Assembly: GCF_950295315.1 (NCBI RefSeq)
Contig: NC_080177.1
Span: forward strand, 84,181,216 to 84,245,215
DNA: 64,000 bases
Source: Erinaceus europaeus
Taxonomy: Eukaryota > Chordata > Mammalia > Eulipotyphla > Erinaceidae
Direction of reading: 5' to 3'
Positions 22,401 to 31,868 of this stretch are shown in pieces. The notes under the pieces are model-generated. The model saw only the letters and a list, made by a program, of their open reading frames with translations. It ran no database searches and had not been told where the DNA came from. Each line of letters begins with the position of its first letter. Positions within the stretch are counted from its first letter, which is position 1. The translations under genes and the position numbers were made by a program.

Positions 22401-25400
22401 AACAAATTGTTTGGCTTCGTATGTTAACTCTCTTTTCAGTCACCAGGTTCCAGATGCCACCTGGATGCTGGCCAGGCTTCCCTGGATTGAAGACCCCACC
22501 AATGTGTCCTGGAGCTCAGCTTCCCCAGAGACCCACCCTACTAGGGAAAGAGAGAGGCAGACTGGGAGTATGGACCGACCAGTCAACGCCCATGTTCAGC
22601 GGGGAAGCAATGACAGAAGCCAGACCTTCCACCTTCTGCAACCCACAACGACCCTGGGTCCATGCTCCCAGAGGGCTAGAGAATGGGACAGCTACCATGG
22701 GAGGGGGTGGGTTATGGGGATTGGGTGGTGGGAATTGTGTGGAGTTGTACCCCTCCTACCTTATGTTTTCTTCATTAATCCTTTCTTAAATAAAAAATTT
22801 TTTAAAAAGAAAAAAAAGAAAACTACTTTAAAAAAAAGGGCATGGAGTCGGGCGGTAGCGCAGTGGGTTAAGCGCAGGTGGCACGAAGTGCAGGGACTGG
22901 CGTAAGGATCCTGGTTCGAGCCCCGGCTCCCCACCTGCAGGGGAGTCGCTTCACAGGCGGTGAAGCAGGTCTGCAGGTGTCTGTCTGTCTCTCCCCCTCT
23001 CTGTCTGCCCCTCCTCTCTCCATTTCTCTCTGTCCTATCCAACAATAGTAACTACAACAATAAAAAGAAACAACAAGGGCAACAAAAGGGAATAAATAAG
23101 TAAACGCCTCCTCAGTCAGGCAGGGCACACCCGGGTGAGTGCGCATTACCACGCTCAAGGGCCCAGGTTCAAGCCCCTGGCCACTGTCTCCAAAGGTGAA
23201 GTCCACAGTCGTGACGCAGTGTTGCAAGTACCTCTCTCCCTCTATCTCCCCCTTCCATCTCAATTTCTCTCTGCATCTCTCATTAAAAATAAATGAAATA
23301 TTTTATTTAAAAATGAATAATAAACGAACACATACACATCTAATCTCTGTCCAGTAAGATCAAAGTAACAGTTATCAGTGAGTACAGTTTCAGTGAGGTA
23401 GTGGGGACAAATCTTGGTCGGGTAAGCTTACGGAAGAATATGGGAGACAGGAAGCTGAAAGCATGAACGACTTTTAACTGCCTTGCCATATCTGGTTCTC
23501 ACCAGGAAGCCAGACATGGCAAGGCAGTTAGTTCCAAAGCTGAGCAGAGAATGAGCATGGAGTCCAGAGAAGATGGGCCTTCAACGAGGAGGACATGTTC
23601 AGACACTAAGGGTAACGCCACAGTACCCTGGGGAGGTAGGTGGTGATGTGAGAATAAGGTAGTTGCAAAAGCAAACACTCGTATGAAGAGGAGAAGGAAT
23701 GTCGTGTAAAGAAGAAGCAGAAGTAGAAAGAGCGTGGCCGACTGATGGTGGGAAAGTGAGGTAACTTTCTCCTATTGATTCTACCTTTACGGAGAGTAAG
23801 GGGTGGTGTCTGTCTGAGCGGTGGCTGTCATGGGAGGCACGGGGTTTCCAATCCTTTCAGGGAGAGAGCACAAGATGTGAAGGCCATCAAGGAAGTTCAA
23901 GAGGCAGAGGCGTCCCCAGGAGTGAGGAGACCAGTGAAGATGGGTATATGTGCCTCTCTAACTACTGTCACAGTGCAGGTGCAGTAGCCGGGCAGTAAGT
24001 GAAGGACAGGATTTAGGGGAGTCAAGAGTCGAGTTTTTGCTAGCGAGCTCTTCAAACGGGTTTTATCTTTTCCTCTGCAGCTCATTCATCTTTCATAGGC
24101 TCGATAGTCAGGGGTGTTCTTTGCAGCTTATGGCCAATTCCCCTTTTTTTATCTCACTGACCTCAAAACCCCAAGTTCCATATTCAGCACTAATGTTCCC
24201 TGGAGGCTCATTCATAACTACATCTCTTTCCTTTTCTGTATGGTCTCACTGTACAAAAAGGAGGGTCATTTTAATAACTAGTCAAGCAGTTTAGAAAACT
24301 TCACGGTTTTTATTTATATCTTCAAATTACAGTATACGCTCACCAACTTACACAATTTCCAGTCCGGGTCTCTTCTTTAAGAAGTCATATCCATCAAGTG
24401 GGACATCACCCACTTAAATATTCAAAGGCACTTCAGGCTCAGTATGTCCAAAAGTAAATCTTGCTTTTCTCCCTTTACAATGACGACTCTCTCCTTAACT
24501 TCTCCTGGGCTGTGACCAGTGTCCATCCGCTATCCAACTAAGAATTACGCTCGTTTCTCATTCCTCCCTCTAGCCACTCCCATCCTCACTAAACCAAACC
24601 ATTTCTTACTTTCTTAAAGCACTCTTTAAAGTAATGCCTGGTTAAGTGCACACACTACAGGGCACAAGGACTCAGGTTCAAGCCCCCGGTCCCCACCTGC
24701 AGGGGGCACGCTTCTCAAGTGGTGAATGAAGCAGGGCTGCAGGTGTCTCTCTGTCTCTCTATCTCCCCCTCCCCTCTCAATTTCTCTCTGCCTCTATCCA
24801 ATACTAAATAAATAAAAATACTTTAAAAAATAACCTGGTGGCAAAAGAAAAAGAAAAAGAAAAAAAAATAGTAGCAAAGTCATGTTGACTCTTTACTACT
24901 TCTGCCTGAATTCAGTACTATCTGATTTCTTGCCTCTGCCTTTACAAGTCACCTCTGCCCTAAGCACCTGACACTACTTCTGGTGTCCTCTATCTCTCTC
25001 CATAAGAAATACTGCAGCCAAGTATATCCGATTCGTCTATCATTTCACTAGCGTCTTTAAAATAGTTTTTCAGTGATCAAGAGGTATCACAGTAGATAGA
25101 GTACTGGACTCACAAGCATGAGGTCCTGAGTTAGATTCCCAGCACCACTATGACAGAATGGTGATCTGGTGTGTTGTCTCTGCCTCTCTCCTCAACAAAT
25201 CTAAAAAAGCAAAATCGCAGAGGTTGGGGTCAAGCACACATAGTACCAAGCACAAGGACCCGCAAAAGGATCCCGGTTCCCCACCTGCAGGGGAAACTTC
25301 ACAAGCGGTGAAGTTGGTGTCTCTCTTTCTCTCTCCCTCAATTTCTCTGTCCTAATTTTAAAAAGTAAATAAATAAAAATTAAAAAAGGCTACCAGGAGC

Positions 25401-26724
25401 AGTAGATTGTAGTGCAGGCACTGGGCCCCAGTGATAACCCTGGAGGCAAAAAAAAAAGGGCAAGCTAGCTTTTCAAACCACATAATAAACTCTCTCACTC
25501 TCTCTCTCTTCACTATGGTACATATCACTTTTTACCTTGGCCCACGCTGAGCACTGTTTTCCTCTTGCTGGTTACTTTTTGTGGGTTGTTTGTTCATTTG
25601 TTTCTGCAACATTTCCTGAGTTCTTCTCTCTAATACATTCTGCTATAAGTAACAATAATATCTAGCCTAGTCTGAATCAAAGATATAAATGGCTACACAA
25701 AACAAAACAAAAAAAGAAGGCAAATAAATCAAAATATTAAAACTGTTTTAAAGATACAGAAAGTCACCACCCTTAAAAACTCTAAAACCCATTAGCATAA
25801 GACAGCAGGGGAGTCTCCTACTCACCTGTCCAGACAGGCAAACAGCCCCGACTTGCCTCCTACTGCACACAGGACTTTAGGAGCACAGCGAGGCCGAGTC
25901 ATCAGGACTGTCTGGTGAGACAGTCTATGTTCGGGCATGAAGTGGTACTTCAGGGCTTCATTCAAAAGGTGTTTGCAAGTGCGGTCATCACGTAGAAGGT
26001 GGTTTGCTTCGTACAGCCTAGTGAGAAACTTAACGCTCAGCAGCGGGAGTCGCACAGAGTTGAGCAGCTGGGCTAAGTACTTCTGGCGTTCTTGTACATC
26101 GTATTTGATCCAAGACTCGAGTGCATAAAAAACAGTCTCTTCAGTAGCTACATTCAAACAGTCATTGGAAACGATTTCATCCAAATCAGCATGTGTAAGC
26201 TCAAAAAACTCTTCAGTCTGACAAACAGCTTCAAAATTCTGACATATGTACTTAGTGGCCGCCAGGTAAAGATCATGACAGCCGTACGTCTCTGCAAAAC
26301 GAGAAATCCCAATACAGTTGCCGGGATCCAGCTGGCTTTCAAGAAACGCACAACATTCTTTCAAGACAAGTTTTATCTGGAGTAGGTTTGCTGCAGGCAG
26401 GAGAGATTCGACTGTGTCCTGGGAGATGAAGACGGTCCCTGTATAGGCGTACTCCACAATGGCTTGGAGAGCGGTCTCGTCCACGCACTGAAACTCGACC
26501 TCACTGTTCTCTTTCTCAGAGAGATTTCCAGCGAACATAGCCTTGAAATACGGGCTGATGCTGGCGAGAACCGCTTTGTGGGCGTGGATTTTAACATCGC
26601 CTACGCGCAGAACGATGTCACAGAGCTCGTGATGCTGACGAAGGAGGTTCAGGCCCTGAAGAAGTTGTTCAGAATGTAAGTGGGTCAGGTTAGCAAGCAT
26701 GTAGGTTGGGGATGTGTGTTCCAT
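16323..26724 (-). CDS. KLHL28: KLHL28 (BTBD5), BTB-BACK-Kelch protein, complete spliced coding sequence
   Basis: Four coding exons on the minus strand join in frame: 26724-25826, 20252-19809, 18157-17949 and 16486-16323 (intron phases 2, 2, 1). They give 571 residues, the length I recall for human KLHL28. In order: a BTB/POZ domain about residues 25-130 (HELCDIVLRVGDVKIHAHKA, YFKAMF), a BACK domain about 135-240 (ESQLDPGNCIGISRFAETYG), then a six-bladed Kelch propeller about 285-571 with the usual double-glycine blades (YVIGGI, YALGGYDGQ, YAIGGY, FVVGGHNG, YVVGGHSG). Proteins of this family are substrate adaptors of CUL3 ubiquitin ligases, where BTB binds CUL3 and Kelch binds the substrate; the KLHL28 substrate is unknown to me. 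The ATG at 26724 follows an acceptor AG directly, so the 5' UTR lies in an upstream exon. An in-frame extension (MMLFVFLQ) is intronic. Confidence 0.97.
16507..16918. other. KLHL28 intron, unique sequence
   Basis: No repeat or gene recognised. Confidence 0.5.
16930..17036 (-). mobile_element. SINE-D
   Basis: Antisense, with a G-run inside. Confidence 0.8.
17289..17482 (+). mobile_element. SINE-C
   Basis: Diverged full copy. Confidence 0.7.
17587..17735 (+). mobile_element. old tRNA-SINE (GGGGAGATAATGG head)
   Basis: A poly(A) run interrupts the head. Confidence 0.5.
17949..18157 (-). CDS. KLHL28: KLHL28 coding exon 3 (Kelch blades)
   Basis: Acceptor GTTTGCAG ends at 18158 and donor GTAAGA starts at 17948. 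It encodes VERYDPSKDSWEMVASMADK through KEPRT. Confidence 0.95.
18274..18420 (+). mobile_element. SINE-B
   Basis: Near-consensus copy. Confidence 0.9.
18586..18712 (+). mobile_element. SINE-C, diverged and short
   Basis: Head and B box retained, body decayed. Confidence 0.6.
18977..19273 (-). mobile_element. SINE-A long form
   Basis: 3' arm CCTCCA...TGGAGG present. Confidence 0.88.
19391..19746 (+). mobile_element. SINE-A long form beside KLHL28 exon 2 donor
   Basis: Its 24-A tail ends about 60 bases from the donor and is transcribed as poly(U) in KLHL28 pre-mRNA. Confidence 0.92.
19809..20252 (-). CDS. KLHL28: KLHL28 coding exon 2 (Kelch blades)
   Basis: Acceptor TCTGTAG ends at 20253. 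It encodes VEMYFPQNDSWIGLAPLNIP through GGYGPAHMN. The donor is GTGCGC (19808-19803), weaker than the other donors in this gene. A long-form SINE-A with a poly(A) run lies about 60 bases into the intron. Confidence 0.95.
20407..20680 (-). mobile_element. SINE-A
   Basis: Full short form. Confidence 0.9.
20681..21115. other. KLHL28 intron, unique sequence
   Basis: Nothing recognised. Confidence 0.5.
21131..21483 (+). mobile_element. SINE-A long form, full length
   Basis: A 15-bp duplication AAATGTAACAARGCT flanks it (21116-21130, 21484-21498). Confidence 0.93.
21499..21955. other. KLHL28 intron, unique sequence
   Basis: Nothing recognised. Confidence 0.5.
21960..22070 (-). mobile_element. 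degenerate SINE-B
   Basis: Antisense A-rich tail and GA-rich body survive. Confidence 0.5.
22123..22815 (+). mobile_element. LINE-1-type 3' UTR fragment, 5'-truncated
   Basis: Ends with a G-rich segment, AATAAA and an A-rich tail. A 15-bp duplication AAGAAAACTACTTTA flanks it (22108-22122, 22816-22830). Related copies lie at 43937-44095 and 58963-59490. Confidence 0.75.
22841..23105 (+). mobile_element. SINE-A
   Basis: Directly follows the LINE-1 fragment tail. Confidence 0.92.
23112..23300 (+). mobile_element. SINE-C
   Basis: Follows the SINE-A tail directly. Confidence 0.78.
23301..24630. other. KLHL28 intron, mostly unique sequence
   Basis: Contains the 23.5-kb hairpin; otherwise nothing recognised. 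Confidence 0.5.
23474..23531. repeat. 20-bp near-perfect inverted repeat (hairpin)
   Basis: Arms 23476-23495 (AACTGCCTTGCCATATCTGG) and 23510-23529 pair at 19 of 20 positions plus one G-T, with a 14-nt loop. In the second KLHL28 coding intron, outside the SINEs. Confidence 0.8.
24634..24830 (+). mobile_element. SINE-C
   Basis: Head slightly truncated. Confidence 0.82.
25073..25212 (+). mobile_element. SINE-B
   Basis: Diverged. Confidence 0.75.
25222..25458 (+). mobile_element. SINE-A long form with internal deletions
   Basis: Head and B box damaged, 3' arm present. Confidence 0.8.
25459..25825. other. KLHL28 intron, unique with (CT)n
   Basis: (TCTC)n near 25492-25508; nothing else seen. 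Confidence 0.5.
25826..26724 (-). CDS. KLHL28: KLHL28 coding exon 1 (BTB and BACK)
   Basis: Starts MEHTSPTYMLANLTHLHSEQ and ends ...LFACLD plus two bases before donor GTGAG (25825-25821). Encodes both BTB and BACK and the first Kelch strand. Confidence 0.96.
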
Positions 26725-27042
26725 CTGCAGGAAGACAAAAAGCATCAACAGTTATTACAAAATCGTTTTTTTTTTTCTAACACACTTCCTGTTTTCAAAT
26801 GGTATAAACTGTATTTGTTGCTCATCTGACTTTTTGTTGGCTTTTAAATATTCTATACTACATACCAGATAGAGAATTTCAAAAATTCTAAATCTTCGGG
26901 AGCAAGGCTCAGAGGTTATCCGACAGGCCCCAGATCATACAGTTCTCTTGCCAGTGGACTCCTGGATCAGAACTCTGCCACTTCTTCTCTTTCCCTTCAT
27001 TAAATTCAAGCTGGAGCTATCAATGAAAGCAGAAGTAAATAT

Positions 27043-27091
<49 letters not shown>

Positions 27092-27364
27092 AAACAGTTC
27101 TGAAACATCACTTGTAACTGGCTACTTAACAATGATCTCAGCATCTGCCAATCAGCCAGCAGGTGCTTTGGCTTAAAAGAAATCTCATACTATTTCACAT
27201 TTGACACTGAGAGCCAATAATAATTTTGCTAAAGGGTCCTTGAGTTTAACAGAAGCAAAATGACTGTCAACTAGTTCAACAAAAATAAATGGGTGGTGTG
27301 AATACCAGAATCTGACACTGTAGGCCAAGAAGGCTCACTTCCTGATCTAGACCATAACTACACT
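26725..27364. other. KLHL28 intron 1, unique around (GAAA)n
   Basis: No gene or transposon recognised. Confidence 0.5.
27043..27093. repeat. (GAAA)n microsatellite
   Basis: About 12 GAAA units in KLHL28 intron 1. Confidence 0.95.
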
Positions 27365-27532
27365 TCTTTTTTTTTTTTTTTTTTTTTAGATAGAGACAGA
27401 ATCAGAGAGGTGGAGGGAGTGAAAGAGACCACAGCAACAGAGCTTCCCTCACTGACGGGGGCCGAGCCTGAACCTGGCTGGCACACGTGCCAGAGCAATG
27501 CACTCCCCCAAGGCGGCTGTTTCACCAGCCCA
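27365..27532 (-). mobile_element. old SINE-C-like remnant
   Basis: Poly(T) then a decayed body. Confidence 0.5.
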
Positions 27533-27565
27533 CACATCTACAAAGTCTTTTTTTAAGCGGATTTA

Positions 27566-27775
27566 AAAAAAAAAAGTTTTATCTTTATCTATTTATTGGA
27601 CAGAAACAGCCAGAAATCAAGAGGGAAGGGGGTGATGGAGAGAGAGGGAGAGAGACAGAGACACCTACAGCCAATGTCAAAGCTTCCCCTGCAGGTGGGG
27701 GCCGGGGACTTGGACCTGAGTTCTTGTGCACTGTAACATGGACACTCAAGCAGGTGCACCACCGCCCAGCCGCAC
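27566..27775 (-). mobile_element. SINE-C
   Basis: Full antisense copy. Confidence 0.88.
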
Positions 27776-28301
27776 ATCCACAAAAATCTTGATCACAGGG
27801 AGTCGGGCGGTAGTGCAGCGGCTTAAGCGCGCAGGTGGTGCAAAGCGCAAGGACCAGTAAGGACCCTGGTTCGAGCCCCCGGCTCCCCACCTGCAGGGGA
27901 GTCGCTTCCCAGGCGGTGAAGCAGGTCTGCAGGTGTCTCTCCCCCTCTCTGTCTCCCCCTCTCTGTCTTCCTTCCTCTCTCCATTTCTCTCTGTCCTATC
28001 CAACAACAACGATATCAATAATAACTACAACAATAAAACAACAAGGGCAACAAAAGGGCGTTGTTTTCGCCGGGCTGGCTTCACGGGCAGGTAACAGATG
28101 ACCCGGGACTCATGGCTGGGTTGTACGCAGTATCTCTTTATTCATGCAGGACGCAGCGCAATCTATACCAAGCTAAGCTAAACTAAAACTAAAACTAAAA
28201 TAATATACTTGCCAAGTAGGGTGTAAACAGGATGTGACATAGAGAGTGTGGAGAGAAAAGTGACTGGTGAAAATCAGGGTGTGACAAGGAGAGAGGGCGG
28301 A

Positions 28302-28335
28302 GCAGGCGAGAATTCTACCACTGAACCACCAATGC
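28302..28335 (-). other. 34-nt match to the 5' half of tRNA-Gly(GCC) inside the LTR
   Basis: The minus strand reads GCATTGGTGGTTCAGTGG and continues through GTAGAATTCTCGCCTGC, identical to the acceptor 5' strand, D-arm and anticodon-stem start of mammalian tRNA-Gly(GCC). The T-arm is absent, so it is not a tRNA gene. It is not a primer-binding site either, since those match tRNA 3' ends. Confidence 0.85.
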
Positions 28336-28362
28336 CCTGGAGGGAGGGTGGTGCTTGTTAAC

Positions 28363-28404
28363 AGTGGTTATGTAAATAGAATGAAGTGGTTATGTAAATA
28401 GAAT
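28363..28404. repeat. direct repeat in the LTR U3 region
   Basis: AGTGGTTATGTAAATAGAAT occurs twice (28363-28382 and 28385-28404), 22 bp apart, an arrangement typical of retroviral enhancers. Confidence 0.85.
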
Positions 28405-28496
28405 AGTGTTAAGCAGGGGGGATTAAACTAATGAAACAGGAGGGGTTTTTAGAAGCATACCAACAAAAGGGAATAAATATTTTAAAAAATATATAA

Positions 28497-29060
28497 ATCT
28501 TGATAGCAGATTTAGACTATATGCGCTCAATCTATTTGTCATTTTATGCTCTTAAAAGAAAAAACCAGGAAAGAAGAGAAACTAAAGAGGCACTTAATAC
28601 TGTAAGTAGGTTGAATGATACCTTTCACCAGAAGACATCCATGTACTAATCTGAGGCCTGTGAATGTCATTTTATACAGTCCAACAAAAACCTGGAGGTA
28701 CCAAGTACTTTGATGTAGGGAAGGTTATGCAGGTCTGTCCCAGATGCAGTTACTTCTCCCTTCTGTGAGGGGAGAGGAAGATCTGATGCAGATGGAAGAG
28801 CAGGGAAGTCCCCACAGAGGTCAAGGCTAGAGTGATGCCTCACATGCCAAGTGGCGCCGGCAAGCACCAGTGGCAGAGGGCAGGCGCCCACAGAAGGAAC
28901 GTGGCCGTCGGCTCCCTAACTTCTGCCAGTGACACTAAAGGCAGACGCGGACTTCTGATCTTCAGAGCTTCCGGGAGAATAATGATGGGGACGGGTACTC
29001 GGAGTTTTGACCAACTGCGTTTGTGGTCATTTGTTATAACAGCCATAAGAAATAAATACA
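28497..29060. other. KLHL28 intron 1, unique sequence
   Basis: Nothing recognised. Confidence 0.5.
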
Positions 29061-29064
29061 CGGA

Positions 29065-29301
29065 GGGGGCCCGGCGGTAGCGCAGCGGGCTAAGCGCATA
29101 TGGTGCAAAGCGCAAGGACCGGCCTGAGGATCCGGGTTCGAGCCCCCGGCTCCCCACCTGCAGGGAAGTCGCTTCACAGGCGGTGAAGCAGGTCTGCAGG
29201 TGTCTGTCTTTCTCTCCCCGTCTTCCCCCTCCTCTCTCCATCTCTCTGTCCTATCTTAACGATGACAACAACAATAAAAATAAAGGGGCAATAAAAGGGA
29301 A
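29065..29301 (+). mobile_element. SINE-A
   Basis: Followed without gap by a SINE-D. Confidence 0.9.
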
Positions 29302-29408
29302 AATAGCATAATGGTTACGCAGACTATGCCTGAGGCTCCAAAGTCCCACGTAACTGACACCCCCAACTCACACACACCTGAGCTGAAGGGTATTCTGGTT
29401 TAAAAAGG
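29302..29408 (+). mobile_element. SINE-D
   Basis: Diverged; runs into a GGA-rich tract (29406-29470). Confidence 0.72.
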
Positions 29409-29546
29409 AAGGAGAGGAGGAGGGAGAGGAGGAGGAGGAAGGGGAGAGAGGATGAGGGAGATGGAAGTGCAGGCAGCAGCAGCAGAGGGGATGAAACTAC
29501 CAGTACCAGAATAAAGCAGACTGGACTCCTTTCAGCCAGTGGTTAA

Positions 29547-29739
29547 CCATTTGCTAGTCACCATAACACACACTAGAAGCAACACATGGAGAGATACACA
29601 TGATTGATACCATTTACTAGTCATCATAACACACAAACTAGAAGCAACACATGGAGAGATACACATGATTGATACCATTTACTAGTCATCATAACACACA
29701 AACTAGAAGCAACACATGGAGAGATAGACATGATTAATA
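29547..29739. repeat. three tandem copies of a 63-65 bp unit
   Basis: Copies start at 29547, 29610 and 29675 (CCATTTACTAGTCATCATAA...). In KLHL28 intron 1. Confidence 0.9.
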
Positions 29740-29863
29740 CCTGCTTGCACTGAAAACGTCAAATAGCTAAAGAGGTCATAAAGTAAAACAGAAATGAGAC
29801 TAAGACAAAAATTGCAACACATAAAAATATCAGTAACATGTTTTTTTTTTTAAATCTAAAACC

Positions 29864-30378
29864 GATCCATCCGGAAAGATCTGTGTGCACATATGTTCTT
29901 GGCAGCACAATTTGTAATAGCCAAAACCTGGAAGCAGCCCAGGTGTCCAACAACAGATGAGCGGCTGAGCAAGTCGTGGTCTAGATACACAATGGAATAC
30001 TACTCAGCTGTAAAAAATGGTGACTTCACCGTTTTTCAGCCGATCTTGGATGGACCTTGAAAAAATCATGTTGAGTGAAATAAGTCAGAAACAGAAGGAT
30101 GAATATGGGATGATCTCACTCTCAGGCAAAAACTGAAAAACAAAATCAAAAAAGAAAACACAAGTAGAACCTGAACTGGAATTGGCGTATTGCACCAAAG
30201 TAAAAGACTCTGGGGTGGGTGGGTGGGTGAGGAGAATACAGGTCCAAGAAGGATGACAGAGGACCTAGTGGGGGTTGTATTGTTATGTGGAAAACTGGGA
30301 AATGTTATGCATGTACAAACTATTGTATTTACTGTTGAATGTAAAACATTAATTCCCTAATAAAGAAATTTAAAAAAA
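29864..30378 (+). mobile_element. LINE-1 3' end, 5'-truncated
   Basis: Carries the L1 ORF2 tail signature GGAATACTACTCAGC and GAGTGAAATAAGTCAGAAA, then a short 3' UTR, AATAAAG and poly(A). A 12-bp target duplication AAATCTAAAACC flanks it (29852-29863 and 30379-30390). Confidence 0.88.
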
Positions 30379-30390
30379 AAATCTAAAACC

Positions 30391-30682
30391 GGAGTCAGGC
30401 GGCCGCGGAAGGGGTTTAAACGCACATGGCACAAAGAGCAAGGACAGAGTAAGGATCCCGGTTCGAGGCCCCGGCTCCCCTGCCACCTGCAGGGGAGTCC
30501 CTTCAGGGGCGGTGGAGCAGGTCTGCAGGTCTCTATCTTTCTCCCCGTCTGTCTCCCCCTCTCTGTCTTCCCCTCCTCTCTCCATTTCTCTCTGTCCTAT
30601 CCAACAACAATGACATCAACACTAATAACTACAACAATAAGACAACAAGGGAAACAAAAGGGAATAAATAAATAAATATTTT
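30391..30682 (+). mobile_element. SINE-A
   Basis: Inserted at the right target copy of the LINE-1 fragment; AAATCTAAAC recurs after its tail (30683-30692). Confidence 0.9.
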
Positions 30683-30696
30683 AAATCTAAACTGTC

Positions 30697-30766
30697 CGGG
30701 CGCTGGGCGGTGGCCCAGAGGCTTAAGCACACATGGGCGCAAGGACAGCCATTAGGATCCCTGGAT
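30697..30766 (+). mobile_element. SINE-A head only
   Basis: Breaks off before the B box; the 3' body and tail are missing. Confidence 0.75.
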
Positions 30767-30935
30767 TTTAGGTTCAGAAAGAAAGTCAATAAAGGTCAAG
30801 CTGTGCGTTTAGTGACTACTTAATTGACACCTAAGCTACAAAACAGTGGTGCTGCAGTCATCTGGGAGGCAATTATCTGCAAGGAGAGCAAGTTAAGTGG
30901 TGGAGAGAAATGAAGGCTGTTTTTTGTTTGTTTGT

Positions 30936-31046
30936 TTAGCAAGCACTCATCAGCTCTGGTTTAAGGTAGTACAGGAGATTGAACCTGGGACTTCAAAGCC
31001 TCAGGCAAGACAGTCTGCACAATCATTATGCTATCTACCACTGCCC
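30936..31046 (-). mobile_element. SINE-D
   Basis: Antisense, moderately diverged. Confidence 0.8.
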
Positions 31047-31571
31047 TACACTGTTTATAGGAAAAAAAAAAACCACACGTATACTTGTCTGTTAAAAAAT
31101 GATTTGAGAGGTGTGCAAATTCCTATGACAGGGAGATAAGTTGTACTCAGGTGGCAACTGTCTTAGAATTTACTACTTCTTCAACAAAGTGATTTGGAAA
31201 ACAAAAACAAAAAAAAACAAACAAAAGGATTTAAAATCAGATTATTTTATCACATCAGTTTTTTTTTTTCTAAAAATTTGTTCCTATAGTTAATCTTTGC
31301 TCATATTTTCATTATCAGTGACTTATGGGGAAACTGAAATGTTTTTCTTTGAGATCGAATTTCATAATATCCAGAAAAACAAAAGTAAATTTAGGATCTT
31401 TTTACAACATGAATCATTATGTCATGGATTCAGAAATAATAGGGCAGAAAGCAAGTCCCCAAAAGAATTATGATATCCAGCACAAGCTCAAAACTGTATA
31501 ATTAATCTGTTGAGTAAAAAATTGGTTGCAATGCATCCTATTAGCTAAAAAAAAAACATTTTTTTTAAATA
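31047..31571. other. KLHL28 intron 1, AT-rich unique sequence
   Basis: Nothing recognised. Confidence 0.5.
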
Positions 31572-31620
31572 AGGTTTGGTGAGGAGATACCATAATGGCT
31601 ATGCAAACAAAAACAAAAAC
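31572..31620 (+). mobile_element. SINE-D head fragment
   Basis: Only GGAGATACCATAATGGCTAT and an A-rich run. Confidence 0.5.
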
Positions 31621-31657
31621 ACAGATTAGAGTTTACAACAAAAATGTTGAAATTACA

Positions 31658-31868
31658 AGGCCAGGCAGTGGCGCACCTGGTAGAGCACACACAGTACTGT
31701 GCACAAGGACCCAGGTTCAAGTCCCCGGTCCCCACCTGCAGGGCAAGCTTCACGTGTGGTGATGTCTGCCAGTGTCTCTCTGACTCTTTGCCTCTCTCCT
31801 TCCTCTTTTCCCCCTCCCAATCTCTTTCTGTCTCTAACCAATAATAAAAAACTACAAAAAAAAAAATT
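31658..31868 (+). mobile_element. SINE-C
   Basis: Near-consensus copy. Confidence 0.88.

Larger units (their letters stand above)
28059..28465 (-). mobile_element. solo LTR of an endogenous retrovirus (class II type)
   Basis: On the minus strand the element starts TGTTGGTATGC and ends AAAACAACG, near-perfect inverted ends (the last base of the usual CA is changed). It is flanked by a 6-bp duplication AAAGGG (28053-28058 and 28466-28471), as expected for beta-like/ERV2 insertions, and it splits a SINE-A. AATAAA lies at 28142-28137 and a TATA-like AT stretch near 28195-28212. No internal viral genes are present. It includes a 34-nt tRNA-Gly match and a duplicated 20-bp motif. Confidence 0.85.
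27798..28496 (+). mobile_element. SINE-A split by the solo LTR
   Basis: The SINE runs 27798-28058 and resumes 28466-28496 (AAAGGGAATAAATATTTT). Confidence 0.92.

Noticed and set aside
22342..22905. 187-codon ORF
   Set aside because: Lies in the LINE-1-type 3' UTR and runs into a SINE; the similar antisense ORF at 59093-59368 is the same repeat.
26725..26748. Longer KLHL28 start MMLFVFLQ
   Set aside because: Those codons lie upstream of the CTGCAG acceptor, in the intron.
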